Below are positions 43,502-51,715 of a stretch of DNA of 64,000 nucleotides, piece by piece; within the stretch, counting starts at the first letter, position 1; each line of letters starts with the position of its first letter. The stretch is from positions 1 to 64,000 of the forward strand of contig JAFXLL010000010.1 of NCBI GenBank assembly GCA_017531225.1. The letters run 5' to 3'. The notes beneath the pieces were generated by a model. The model saw only the letters and a program-made list of their open reading frames with translations, made no database searches and was not told the DNA's origin. Origin of the DNA: Bacteroidales bacterium. GTDB taxonomy: Bacteria; Bacteroidota; Bacteroidia; Bacteroidales; F082. The position numbers and the translations under genes are program-made.

Positions 43502-44884
43502 ATGCTACGCAAACTCCGAATCACACTGGCCGTCATCGCCATTCTACTGGTAACCCTGCTGTTCGTGGGTGTCGGCTATGGCATCACCCCTTGGGTGGAA
43601 TGGATTGCCAAGATCCAGTTCCTACCAGCGCTGTTGGCCATGAACTTCATCGTGGTGGCCATCCTGCTCATCATCACCCTGCTCTTTGGCAGGACCTATT
43701 GTAGCGTGATCTGCCCGTTGGGCGTCATGCAAGACATCTACAGCTGGCTTGGCGGCAAGTTCAAGAAGAACCGCTTCAGCTATGTAAAAGAACACAAATG
43801 GCTACGTTACAGCGTTTTGGCGCTGTTTGTCATCTGCCTCATCATTGGTTTCGCACCAGTGACCACGTTGCTTGCGCCATACAGCACCTACGGTCGCATC
43901 GTCACCAGTTTCTACATGCGCAACGTCACCGTCTCCATCATCGCTTGGGTGGTGATGCTAGTGCTCGGCGTTTTGGCGTTTCTTTACGGCCGCGCCTACT
44001 GCAACTCGATTTGTCCCGTAGGAACCATCCTCAGCTTCTTCTCCCGTTTCTCACTGTTTAAAGTGCGTATTGACGAGAGCAAATGTACGCACTGCGGTCT
44101 CTGCGAGAAGAACTGCAAGGCTCGGGCCATTGATGTCAAGAATGGCGCCGTGGATTATTCCCGTTGCGTGGTTTGCGGAGACTGCACTGCACAATGCAAG
44201 TTTGGCGCAATGAATTATTCGGCCAAGAAGCCGGTTCAAGACATGTCAAGCGAACCCGACCAAGGCCGTCGTTCGTTCCTGGTCGGCACAGCCATAGCCA
44301 CTGGCACCGCTGCCATGGCCCAAGCTCAGATGAAGGTGGACGGCGGACTGGCTGTCATCACCGAGAAGCAGGCTCCCAAGCGTGAGACCCCGTTGACGCC
44401 TCCCGGATCCATCTCGGCACGTCACATGCAGAAGCATTGCACCGCTTGCCAACTCTGCGTGTCGGCCTGTCCGAACCACGTGTTGCGTCCCTCAACCGAT
44501 CTGAACCGTTTCATGCAGCCCACCATGTCGTTCGAGATAGGCTACTGCCGTCCTGAATGTACCCGCTGCAGCCAAGTATGTCCCTCTGGTGCCATCAAGC
44601 CCATCACCAAGGAGGAGAAGACCGCCATCCATGCAGGCCACGCCGTTTGGGTGAAGGATAACTGCGTAGTGCTCACTGACGGCGTCAGCTGCGGCAACTG
44701 CGCCCGCCACTGCCCCACCGGAGCTATCCAGATGGTGGAATACCAGCACAATGGCCAGACGGTCATGGTGCCCGCCGTCAACGAGAGCCGTTGCATCGGC
44801 TGCGGCGCTTGCGAGAATCTATGTCCCTCTCGGCCGTTCAGCGCCATCTACGTCGAGGGCAACGTTACACACCAAAAGGACTGA
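43502..44884 (+). CDS. NapH-like membrane polyferredoxin with internal Tat-like motif
   Basis: A 460-residue electron-transfer protein. The N-terminal part has four membrane segments and two GR(T/A)YCxxxCPxG motifs, as in NapH/CcoG-type proteins. Two 4Fe-4S clusters follow (CTHCGLCEKNC, CVVCGDCTAQC). At about residue 258 RRSFLVGTAIATGTAAMAQA looks like a twin-arginine signal/anchor, and then four more Cys clusters follow (CTACQLCVSAC, CTRCSQVC, CGNCARHC, CIGCGACENLC). It appears to be two ferredoxin modules joined through a Tat-type segment. It lies 4 bases before the aldo/keto reductase gene and probably feeds it electrons. Confidence 0.85.
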   Translation: MLRKLRITLAVIAILLVTLLFVGVGYGITPWVEWIAKIQFLPALLAMNFIVVAILLIITLLFGRTYCSVICPLGVMQDIYSWLGGKFKKNRFSYVKEHKWLRYSVLALFVICLIIGFAPVTTLLAPYSTYGRIVTSFYMRNVTVSIIAWVVMLVLGVLAFLYGRAYCNSICPVGTILSFFSRFSLFKVRIDESKCTHCGLCEKNCKARAIDVKNGAVDYSRCVVCGDCTAQCKFGAMNYSAKKPVQDMSSEPDQGRRSFLVGTAIATGTAAMAQAQMKVDGGLAVITEKQAPKRETPLTPPGSISARHMQKHCTACQLCVSACPNHVLRPSTDLNRFMQPTMSFEIGYCRPECTRCSQVCPSGAIKPITKEEKTAIHAGHAVWVKDNCVVLTDGVSCGNCARHCPTGAIQMVEYQHNGQTVMVPAVNESRCIGCGACENLCPSRPFSAIYVEGNVTHQKD

Positions 44885-44888
44885 AACC

Positions 44889-46289
44889 ATGAAAAGAAGA
44901 GACTTTATAAAGAAAATGGGCGGCGCTGCCGTGGCGACCTCGGTGGTGCTCTCCGCCTGTAAATCAAATACCAACCCCGGTGTCACTCCCACTGACGTCA
45001 TCGACGGACAGGGTGAAATGACCTACCGCATCAACCCCAACAGTGGCGACAAAGTGTCACTGTTAGGCTACGGCATGATGCGCCTCCCGATGGTCGACGG
45101 AGCTACCTTCCGCGACAATCCTAACGCCCAGATCGACCAGGATATGGTGAATGAAGAGATCGACTATGCCCTCGAGCACGGCGTCAACTATTTCGACACC
45201 TCCCCGGTCTACACCCGAGGCCATTCTGAAGAAGCCACTGGCATCGCCCTCTCACGGCACCCACGCAACAGCTATTACCTGGCCACCAAATTGTCGAACT
45301 TCAGCCCTTCCACCTGGGGCACCGAGGCCTCCAAAGCCATGTTCGAGAACTCCTTGAAATACCTGCGTACCGACTACGTCGACTACCTGCTGCTGCATAG
45401 CATCGGCGGATCGAGCAACGAGTTGGGTTGCATGGAGATGTTCAACGCCCGATTCATCGACAACGGCATCCTTGACTGGTTGGTAGAACAAAAGCAAGCC
45501 GGTCGCATCCGTAACTTAGGCTTCTCCTTCCATGGCGACGTGGAGGTGTTCGACACCATGCTGCGCTGGCACGACGAGGGTCGCTACCACTGGGACTTCG
45601 TCCAGATCCAGCTGAACTACGCCGACTGGAACTATGCCCATGTCATCGATTCGGACAACGTCAACGCCGTTTATCTCTACAACGAGCTGCATCGCCGTGG
45701 CATCCCCGCCGTCATCATGGAGCCCCTTCTTGGAGGCCGACTCGCCAAACAGCCCGACTACATCGTGCGGCAGATGAAGGAACGTGAGCCCGAGACGCCT
45801 GTGGCACGCTGGGCCTTCCGTTTCGCCGGCACCCCCGAAGGCGTGCTGGTGGTTTTGAGCGGCATGACCTATATGGAGCATCTGATGGAGAATGTAGCCA
45901 CCTACTCACCCTTGCGTCCCATCACCGACGAGGAAAACGAGTTCCTGATGAAGATCGCCGAGGAGTTCGTGGAGCTGAAGACCGTGCCCTGCACCGCCTG
46001 CAACTACTGCATGCCATGCCCTTACGGCCTGAACATCCCTGCCATCTTTGCACATTACAACGACTGCATCACTGAGGGCAACATGCCTGCCGGCAACCCC
46101 GAAGCCGAGGAATACCGCCGCAATCGTCGTGCCTTCCTCAAGAGCTACGACAGCAAGGTGCCTTATGAGCGCCAGGCCAGCCACTGCATCGGATGCCACC
46201 AGTGCGAGTCACACTGCCCGCAAAAGATCGCCATCGCTAGCGAGATGCAACGCATTGACGAATTTGTGGAACACCTTAAACAGAGTTGA
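44889..46289 (+). CDS. Tat-exported aldo/keto reductase lipoprotein with ferredoxin domain
   Basis: A 466-residue protein. MKRRDFIKKMGGAAVATSVV is a Tat signal, and VLSAC (Cys24) a lipobox. The AKR barrel (about 50-350) has LLGYGMMRLPMVDG, HGVNYFDTSPVYTRGHSEEA and DYVDYLLLHSIGG. The C-terminal region (about 365-466) binds clusters through CTACNYCMPCPYG and CIGCHQCESHCPQ. It works in the periplasm or at the outer face, presumably using electrons from the polyferredoxin rather than NADPH. The start at 44889 is fixed by the Tat motif; a longer frame reads into the upstream gene. The substrate is unknown. Confidence 0.87.
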   Translation: MKRRDFIKKMGGAAVATSVVLSACKSNTNPGVTPTDVIDGQGEMTYRINPNSGDKVSLLGYGMMRLPMVDGATFRDNPNAQIDQDMVNEEIDYALEHGVNYFDTSPVYTRGHSEEATGIALSRHPRNSYYLATKLSNFSPSTWGTEASKAMFENSLKYLRTDYVDYLLLHSIGGSSNELGCMEMFNARFIDNGILDWLVEQKQAGRIRNLGFSFHGDVEVFDTMLRWHDEGRYHWDFVQIQLNYADWNYAHVIDSDNVNAVYLYNELHRRGIPAVIMEPLLGGRLAKQPDYIVRQMKEREPETPVARWAFRFAGTPEGVLVVLSGMTYMEHLMENVATYSPLRPITDEENEFLMKIAEEFVELKTVPCTACNYCMPCPYGLNIPAIFAHYNDCITEGNMPAGNPEAEEYRRNRRAFLKSYDSKVPYERQASHCIGCHQCESHCPQKIAIASEMQRIDEFVEHLKQS

Positions 46290-46312
46290 GAGGTTCAAGG
46301 TGAGAGGTGAGA
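46284..46312. repeat. Heptad array A at the aldo/keto reductase stop
   Basis: AGTTGAG AGGTTCA AGGTGAG AGGTGAG; the TGA stop of the reductase gene lies in the first unit. Confidence 0.75.
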
Positions 46313-46330
46313 ATTATTTAAAAAAAACAC

Positions 46331-46338
46331 TATCTTTG
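46331..46338 (+). promoter_or_regulatory. -7 element for tRNA-Arg
   Basis: TATCTTTG, 17 bases before the tRNA 5' end; no clear -33. Confidence 0.55.
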
Positions 46339-46355
46339 CAGCGCTTTTAGCGCCT

Positions 46356-46427
46356 GGACCCGTAGTTTAATGGATAGAATAAAGGATTCCGGTTCCTTCG
46401 ATCAGGGTTCGATTCCCTGCGGGTTCA
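46356..46427 (+). tRNA. tRNA-Arg (anticodon CCG)
   Basis: Acceptor GGACCCG with CGGGTTC and discriminator A, a weak D arm (GTTT...GAAT), anticodon stem AAGGA/TCCTT with loop TTCCGGT, T stem CAGGG/CCCTG with loop TTCGATT. CCA is not encoded. Its last three bases are also the stop codon of the opposite-strand lipoprotein gene. Confidence 0.9.
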
Positions 46428-46784
46428 CTTCTTATAAACAACTTTGATTATCCCTAATGGCGTGGACGATTCTGTATGGATCGTCCCGTTTTCGTATCTA
46501 CCGAAGGGAGTTCCGTCCATGAATAGTTGATTCCCTTTTAACGAACAGCGACCCGTCAGGGTATCGCCCTCCGAAATCAACGATATGATCGAGTCCATTG
46601 CAATTTCAATGACATTGCCCTTCTCCAACTCCCCATATTGCCGTACCATCTCCGGAGTGGCAATCTGCTCGTTAAACTCCACATTGACCTTCTCCACCGT
46701 CCAACGGCCGATCAAAGGATCGCTGGCCCTGTGGCATGAAGCGAACAACAGCACAGCCGTTATTGCTAAAACAAATCTCCCCAT
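46425..46784 (-). CDS. Small lipoprotein, lipocalin-like
   Basis: A 119-residue exported protein. The signal peptide ends in the lipobox LLFASC (Cys17). The mature part begins with DPLIGRWTVEKVNVEFNE, like the opening of lipocalin-type domains in Bacteroidota, and alternates short strands (DTLTGRCSLKGNQLFMDGTP). No enzyme motif is visible. It ends inside the last bases of tRNA-Arg and lies 11 bases after the convergently spaced DUF2027 gene, so it may be cotranscribed with it. Confidence 0.7.
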   Translation of the reverse strand: MGRFVLAITAVLLFASCHRASDPLIGRWTVEKVNVEFNEQIATPEMVRQYGELEKGNVIEIAMDSIISLISEGDTLTGRCSLKGNQLFMDGTPFGRYENGTIHTESSTPLGIIKVVYKK

Positions 46785-46795
46785 ATTCTGTCTTC

Positions 46796-47884
46796 TTACT
46801 TCTGTCTCCTGTCTTCTATTAACACATCAATCGCCCCAACGCCAAACTTAGCGATGGATGCCATGCGGTTCTCCGTGTTCTTATACTTCTTTAGCTCCTC
46901 AATGATGGCATTCTTCAAAACTCCGTTGCCCACGCCATGGATAAACGTCACCTTGGTGTATTCAGCAGCAATGGCGCTATCGAGCATCTTCCTGAAATAA
47001 TCCATCTGGATGTTGAACATGTCGTGACTCGAAAGTCCGGCAATGTTTTCCACCAGCTCACCAATATGGAGATCAACCGTGGCCTCACCTTGACCTGTCT
47101 TATGCTTATCGATGGGAGCCTCCTGCTTCACCAAATCCTTCTTTTGTGCTTGAGAGCCAACGCCTTCCTTCATAATCTTCATCAAATCGCCATCGCCACT
47201 CTTGAGCGAGACAAGGTCAGACAGGCTGATCATCACCGCCTTCTCACCAAGCAAGCCCGACATCAGGTAGCTGCCTTCCTTGAAGAAACGGTTGGTACGA
47301 AGCGAGAATGGAGCGTTCAGCGGGAGCAACACCGTATCGCTGCTTTCCGTAGTGAAAATGGCCTGAACGATGCCGTTGCACCAGTACTCCAAATCGTCAC
47401 GCGAGATGGTCTCCACCACCACCTTTTCATGCTTGTCGGCCTGACCGTAATCCACGTTAACAAACTTATCCTCCTCCTTGATAGTGAAAGAGTAAAGCAT
47501 CTCGTATGGCGTATGGTTCACCAGAACCACGTCCATGGCGCCTGTCAAGAGCCACTGCTGCTCGTGAGGCACGAAAGCCAGATACACGCCTTCTTTCTCC
47601 GCCTCCTTGGCAAAACGGCGCAATCCTCCATGACGGGCATCCTCCAGCTGCTGTTGCTGCACAAGTTCCTTCTCCTTGACCTCCTGTTGCACCGTCTCAA
47701 CAATCTGCTGCTGCCGCGAAGGCTGGTTACGGAAGTCGGGTACCAAATCACTGATCAGGGTGGGCAACTCAAAGCCATCCTCCACCTCCACCATTACCAT
47801 GCGTGAGTCAATGATCTTGGTGACTTTACCGCCACCAGTACTGCTCAGGAAGTTTACCCTGTCGCCTATCTTAAATTCTGCCAT
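46796..47884 (-). CDS. DUF2027 domain protein with C-terminal Smr domain
   Basis: A 362-residue cytoplasmic protein. An SH3-like N terminus (MAEFKIGDRVNFLSSTGGGK) leads to a Gln-rich coiled segment (about 55-85), a beta-rich DUF2027 middle (about 95-265), and a Smr domain (about 285-362) with ATVDLHIGELVENIAGL and VTFIHGVGNGVLKNAIIEEL. Smr domains nick or bind nucleic acid, as in MutS2; here no MutS ATPase is attached. The DLHI and HGxGxGxL motifs are intact. Confidence 0.85.
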   Translation of the reverse strand: MAEFKIGDRVNFLSSTGGGKVTKIIDSRMVMVEVEDGFELPTLISDLVPDFRNQPSRQQQIVETVQQEVKEKELVQQQQLEDARHGGLRRFAKEAEKEGVYLAFVPHEQQWLLTGAMDVVLVNHTPYEMLYSFTIKEEDKFVNVDYGQADKHEKVVVETISRDDLEYWCNGIVQAIFTTESSDTVLLPLNAPFSLRTNRFFKEGSYLMSGLLGEKAVMISLSDLVSLKSGDGDLMKIMKEGVGSQAQKKDLVKQEAPIDKHKTGQGEATVDLHIGELVENIAGLSSHDMFNIQMDYFRKMLDSAIAAEYTKVTFIHGVGNGVLKNAIIEELKKYKNTENRMASIAKFGVGAIDVLIEDRRQK

Positions 47885-47904
47885 AATTCAATAGTTTTAG
47901 ACCG

Positions 47905-47912
47905 CAAAGATA
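47905..47912 (-). promoter_or_regulatory. -7 element for the DUF2027/Smr gene
   Basis: TATCTTTG on the minus strand, 20 bases before the ATG. Confidence 0.5.
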
Positions 47913-47959
47913 CGATTTTGGAAAGATTTTTGTATCATTGCAATTGAATTCTGACGAAG

Positions 47960-48838
47960 ATGAAAAAGATTGCCCTTCTGCCGCTTCTCTTGGTTTCGAT
48001 GATGAACGTTGCCTGCGACAAACCCGTAAGCAACGGCGACACCGAAATCCATATCAGCTATACCGTCAATGGTCACGACCTGATCACTGACAGCCTCTGC
48101 TATACCAATGCGGCAGGAAACCAGTTCCTCATCAATGAAATACAATGGTTCATCTCGAACGTCACTTTAATTGGTGAACAAGGCGACGAATATGCCTTGG
48201 GCAAGATCTTTTACATCGACACCAACATCCCAGAAAGCCAAGTTCTCACAACAGCTTCAGTCCCTTGTCAAAAATACACCTCCATGCGTTTCACTTTCGG
48301 ACTTGACCGCGAGGACAACGTCACCGGGCTATTCTCCAATCCACCTGAACGCGACATGTTCTGGCCAGAGCCTCTTGGCGGCGGCTACCATTATATGAAA
48401 CTCAACGGTAAATATGTTGATGAAAACGGCGATCTCGCCCCAATGAACATCCATCTCGGCATTGGCCAGAATGAAGACCTAACCGCTTTCTATCAGAACT
48501 ATTTCACCGTGGAGCTTCCCCTGGAGCTGGACCTGAAACAGGACTGTGTCAACGCGATTCAGCTCAACATGAACATCGACAACTGGTTCCAAAACCCGCA
48601 TATTTACGATTGTCAAACCTATGGCAGCGCCATCATGCAGAACCAAGAAGCACAGCAGCTTTTCAAGGAAAATGGCCATAACGTATTCAGCATCAGTAGC
48701 ATTGATCATAATATGGAAAAGATTGTTAGCACTTTGAAAGACCTCATGCACAAGGCGGCACCAAAGCCCCATTTCTACACGAAGAAAAACATGGAGTCGC
48801 TCTTCGCAGATTTCTTCAACCACAATAACAAAGAATAA
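47960..48838 (+). CDS. MbnP-like lipoprotein (putative copper-binding)
   Basis: A 292-residue exported lipoprotein; the lipobox MMNVAC places the lipid Cys at 19. The region ~30-235 follows the MbnP-like pattern: NQFLINEIQWFISNVTLI, an early strand, then MRFTFGLDREDNVTG and a Trp-containing WPEPLGGGYHYMKLNGKY. In methanotrophs MbnP is modified by the diheme enzyme MbnH (Trp to kynurenine) and binds copper. The next gene, overlapping by one base, encodes just such a diheme enzyme. No methanobactin precursor or MbnB/MbnC is present. Confidence 0.75.
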   Translation: MKKIALLPLLLVSMMNVACDKPVSNGDTEIHISYTVNGHDLITDSLCYTNAAGNQFLINEIQWFISNVTLIGEQGDEYALGKIFYIDTNIPESQVLTTASVPCQKYTSMRFTFGLDREDNVTGLFSNPPERDMFWPEPLGGGYHYMKLNGKYVDENGDLAPMNIHLGIGQNEDLTAFYQNYFTVELPLELDLKQDCVNAIQLNMNIDNWFQNPHIYDCQTYGSAIMQNQEAQQLFKENGHNVFSISSIDHNMEKIVSTLKDLMHKAAPKPHFYTKKNMESLFADFFNHNNKE

Positions 48839-49842
48839 TGAAAGCGAGGATCGCTGTCGTTTTGCTCTTTGGTTTGCTGCTGGCCGGATGCCGTCCGACC
48901 CATGACGACTCATACCAGCCAACGCCCTACGAGTTGCCGCAACCCTTGTTTTTTCCCTCCACAAACAACATTCCTGATGACAACCCCATGACCGAGGAAG
49001 GCGTTGCATTGGGAGAAATGCTTTTTTTCGGCACCAACCTCTCACCTCTCACCTCTCATCTCTCATCTTGTTGCGCTTCCTGCCATCATAAGGAACACAG
49101 TTTTGAAATGGGACCTGAAGGCACTCTTGAAAACCTTGGTACAACACACACCATGCTCCCTCTCATCAATTTGGCTTGGAACACCACTGGATTAGGCTGG
49201 GAAAGCCAGGTGGCCACGCTTGAGGACATGGTTTACGCTGCCTATACCGACCCGTTGGAGATCAACGCAGATACCTCCGAAGTAGTCCAACAACTGCAAC
49301 AATCCGATACCTATCCCGAGCTTTTCAGAAAGGCTTTCGGTACAGATAAAATCACCTTTATCCTTGTGGAGAAAGCCATTGCCCAATACGTCCGCAGTCT
49401 AGTCTTTGCCAATAGCAAGTTCGACCGATACCTGCGTGGCGAAGAACAGCTTGAACAAGATGAACTAAACGGCTACATGCTTTTCATCACGGAGAACGGT
49501 GCCGACTGTTTCCACTGCCACGGCGGTGGCGCCAATGCCTTGTTTACCACCTACCTGCGCTATAACAACGGCCTTGATGCCGCCATCCAAGGCGAGTTCA
49601 AAGCCCCTACCCTACGCAACATCGCCCTTACTGCCCCCTATATGCACGACGGCCGCTTCACAACCCTCGACGAAGTCATCGACTTCTACTCCGAAGGCGT
49701 GCAGTACTCGGAGCATATCAGTCCGCTGATGCACCATGTGATGCAAGGCGGCGTACAACTCACCCCACAAGAAAAACAACAACTCAAAGCGTTTCTCAAT
49801 ACCTTGACGGATGACCTATATCAAATCGAACGACCTTTTTAA
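48838..49842 (+). CDS. Diheme cytochrome c peroxidase-like protein (MbnH/MauG type)
   Basis: A 334-residue lipoprotein (lipobox LLLAGC, Cys18). The two heme c motifs are C79-ASCH and, near residue 224, CFHCH; conserved text includes PTLRNIALTAPYMHDGRFTT and LDEVIDFYSEGV. The loop just before heme 1 (residues 68-76, LSPLTSHLS) is encoded by a heptad-repeat array. It overlaps the MbnP-like gene by one base and the methyltransferase gene by 32. It probably oxidises the MbnP partner; general peroxidase activity is the alternative. Confidence 0.85.
   Translation: MKARIAVVLLFGLLLAGCRPTHDDSYQPTPYELPQPLFFPSTNNIPDDNPMTEEGVALGEMLFFGTNLSPLTSHLSSCCASCHHKEHSFEMGPEGTLENLGTTHTMLPLINLAWNTTGLGWESQVATLEDMVYAAYTDPLEINADTSEVVQQLQQSDTYPELFRKAFGTDKITFILVEKAIAQYVRSLVFANSKFDRYLRGEEQLEQDELNGYMLFITENGADCFHCHGGGANALFTTYLRYNNGLDAAIQGEFKAPTLRNIALTAPYMHDGRFTTLDEVIDFYSEGVQYSEHISPLMHHVMQGGVQLTPQEKQQLKAFLNTLTDDLYQIERPF
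49038..49068. repeat. Heptad array A inside the diheme enzyme gene
   Basis: CCTCTCA three times, then TCTCTCA. It is read in frame and ends three codons before the first heme motif. Confidence 0.85.
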
Positions 49843-50332
49843 GAGTATCCCTACGGAGGAAATATACCAACGCATCCCCCATCCCATCGTCATCGCCGAC
49901 CACCTGATGACCCCTGACAACATGGGCGCTATGATACGCATCGCCGACAACATCGGAGCGTCAGAAATGTGCTTCCTCGGTGACGAGAGCAGGCATAGCT
50001 TGGGCAAGGTGCGCCGAGCCGCCGCTTCCAGCCGTGGCAACATCCGCTGGTACTTCACCGAAGAAACCGACCTACGCAAGATCGTCCCGGAAGGCAAGAC
50101 CATCGTCGCCATTGAGACTGCCGACAACGCCACCTGCATTTATGACACGCCTCTGCCTGAAGACGTCGCTTTCATCGTAGGAAGCGAGAGCCACGGACTC
50201 AGCGAGGATCTGCTTCGCCAATGCGATATGGCGGTTTACATCCCCGTGCCCGGCCCCACCCGATCGCTCAACGTCAGTCATGCCGCCGCCGTCGCCCTCT
50301 TCGAATGGCAACGCCAAATGCTCCAAAAATGA
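49811..50332 (+). CDS. SpoU/TrmH-family RNA 2'-O-methyltransferase
   Basis: A 173-residue SPOUT enzyme that methylates ribose in tRNA or rRNA. All three motifs are present: MTPDNMGAMIRIADNIGASE (motif 1), AFIVGSESHGLSEDLL (motif 2) and VYIPVPGPTRSLNVSHAAAV (motif 3). There is no extra substrate-binding domain. The start at 49811 lies inside the end of the diheme gene, and its stop overlaps the HAD gene start (ATGA), so the genes are translationally linked. Confidence 0.92.
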   Translation: MTYIKSNDLFKSIPTEEIYQRIPHPIVIADHLMTPDNMGAMIRIADNIGASEMCFLGDESRHSLGKVRRAAASSRGNIRWYFTEETDLRKIVPEGKTIVAIETADNATCIYDTPLPEDVAFIVGSESHGLSEDLLRQCDMAVYIPVPGPTRSLNVSHAAAVALFEWQRQMLQK

Positions 50333-51024
50333 AAACCTATAAGCATATTTTCTTCGATCTGGACCGAACCCTTTGGGACTTCGATGCCGCCGCCGAAGTG
50401 GCCTTTGAACGCATCTACGAGCAATACCACCTCAAAGACCTCGGCATCCCTAACGCCCATGAGTTCCATGAGGTCTATCATCCGCTGAACGAAAAGCTTT
50501 GGGAGCTATACCGTGCCGACCTGATCACCAAAGACGAGCTGAACCACACGCGTTTCATGAAGCCACTGGAACATTACGGCATCCACAACGAGGAGTTAGC
50601 CGACCACTTGAGCGAGGATTACGTGTATTGGTCACCTCGCATCGTAAGGCTGGTTCCCGGCACCATGGAGTTGTTGGATTACCTCAAGCCGAAATACCAT
50701 TTACACCTCATCACCAATGGCTTTCAAGAGGTACAACACACCAAGCTCAGCGGCTCTGGCTTGGAACCTTACTTCGAGACCCTCACCGTCTCCGAGGAAG
50801 TCGGGGTAAAGAAGCCCAATCCCGAGATTTTCCTCTATGCCTTGAAAAAAGCTGGTGCCACTGCTGACGAAAGCCTGATGATTGGTGATGAAATGGCCGT
50901 CGACATTGATGGCGCCCGTGCCGCCGGCATGGATCAATTGCTGTTCAACGCCTCAGGACAACCCGTCCATGGCGAACGCACTTACGAAGTAAACAAATTG
51001 CTTGAAATCACCTCTTACCTTTAA
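50329..51024 (+). CDS. HAD hydrolase, YjjG-type nucleotidase
   Basis: A 231-residue HAD-superfamily phosphatase. Motif I is FFDLDRTLWDFD, motif II LHLITNGFQEVQ, the motif III Lys is in EEVGVKKPNPEIF and motif IV is MIGDEMAVDIDGARAAGMD. YjjG members dephosphorylate nucleoside monophosphates, including non-canonical pyrimidines. I start at 50329 (ATGA overlap). The last codons and stop lie in a heptad array shared with psd on the other strand. Confidence 0.87.
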   Translation: MKTYKHIFFDLDRTLWDFDAAAEVAFERIYEQYHLKDLGIPNAHEFHEVYHPLNEKLWELYRADLITKDELNHTRFMKPLEHYGIHNEELADHLSEDYVYWSPRIVRLVPGTMELLDYLKPKYHLHLITNGFQEVQHTKLSGSGLEPYFETLTVSEEVGVKKPNPEIFLYALKKAGATADESLMIGDEMAVDIDGARAAGMDQLLFNASGQPVHGERTYEVNKLLEITSYL

Positions 51025-51049
51025 CCTTTCACCTCTCACCTCTCAAGGT
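51008..51049. repeat. Heptad array A spanning two convergent gene ends
   Basis: TCACCTC TTACCTT TAACCTT TCACCTC TCACCTC TCAAGGT, six units. It supplies the last codons and the stop of the HAD gene (plus) and of psd (minus). Confidence 0.85.
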
Positions 51050-51715
51050 TGCCAACACTGACGACTTGCCTCTCACCTTCTGACCGATGTGGACATTCAC
51101 CTCAGCATCCACTGGGAGAAACACATCCACTCGTGAACCAAAGCGGATCATGCCGAACTCCTCACCAACGATCGAGGCATCGCCCGGCTCCAAATCGCAC
51201 ACGATGCGGCGAGCCACAAAACCGGCAATCTGACGCACCAACACCTCTCGGCCTTGAGCATCCTTGATCACAATGGAATTATGCTCGTTTTCCGTTGAAG
51301 ATTTAGGCTTGAAGGCCACCAAAAACTTGCCTGGATGGTATTTGTAATAGGTCACTTCTCCATCAAACGGGAAGAAGTTGATATGCACGTTATAAATGGA
51401 CATGAAAATGGAGATCTGACGGCGTTCTTCGTGGAAATACTCGTCTTCCATCACGATCTCGTTGGCTGCTATCTCACCATCGGCAGGCGAGATCACCGCA
51501 TTCTCCATAATGGTGGTCTTCCGATGAATGGGAATCCTGAAAAACCGAACAATCAAAGCAGATACAAAAATGGCAATGACATAAATCATGATATGCCACC
51601 AATCCTGATGAGGCCACAGCAGATTTATGCCAACGATCACCACCGCCCAAACCAAAAAGGTTATGATGATGGCCCTATTGCCTTCTTCGTGAATCCGCTT
51701 GTTGATTTTTCTCAT
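51029..51715 (-). CDS. psd: Phosphatidylserine decarboxylase
   Basis: A 228-residue membrane enzyme of the short Psd type that makes phosphatidylethanolamine. Two N-terminal membrane segments (about 15-60) precede ENAVISPADGEIAANEIVME, MSIYNVHINFFPFDGEVTYY, and the self-cleavage site MIRFGSRVDVFLPVD, where the Ser becomes the pyruvoyl group. Its start overlaps the cdsA stop by 4 bases. The end (TLRGER) is formed by a heptad array. Confidence 0.95.
   Translation of the reverse strand: MRKINKRIHEEGNRAIIITFLVWAVVIVGINLLWPHQDWWHIMIYVIAIFVSALIVRFFRIPIHRKTTIMENAVISPADGEIAANEIVMEDEYFHEERRQISIFMSIYNVHINFFPFDGEVTYYKYHPGKFLVAFKPKSSTENEHNSIVIKDAQGREVLVRQIAGFVARRIVCDLEPGDASIVGEEFGMIRFGSRVDVFLPVDAEVNVHIGQKVRGKSSVLATLRGER

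Noticed and set aside
46786-46815. TTCT/GTCT-rich stretch before the DUF2027/Smr gene end
   Set aside because: Some 7-base rhythm but units do not match the two heptad types well enough.
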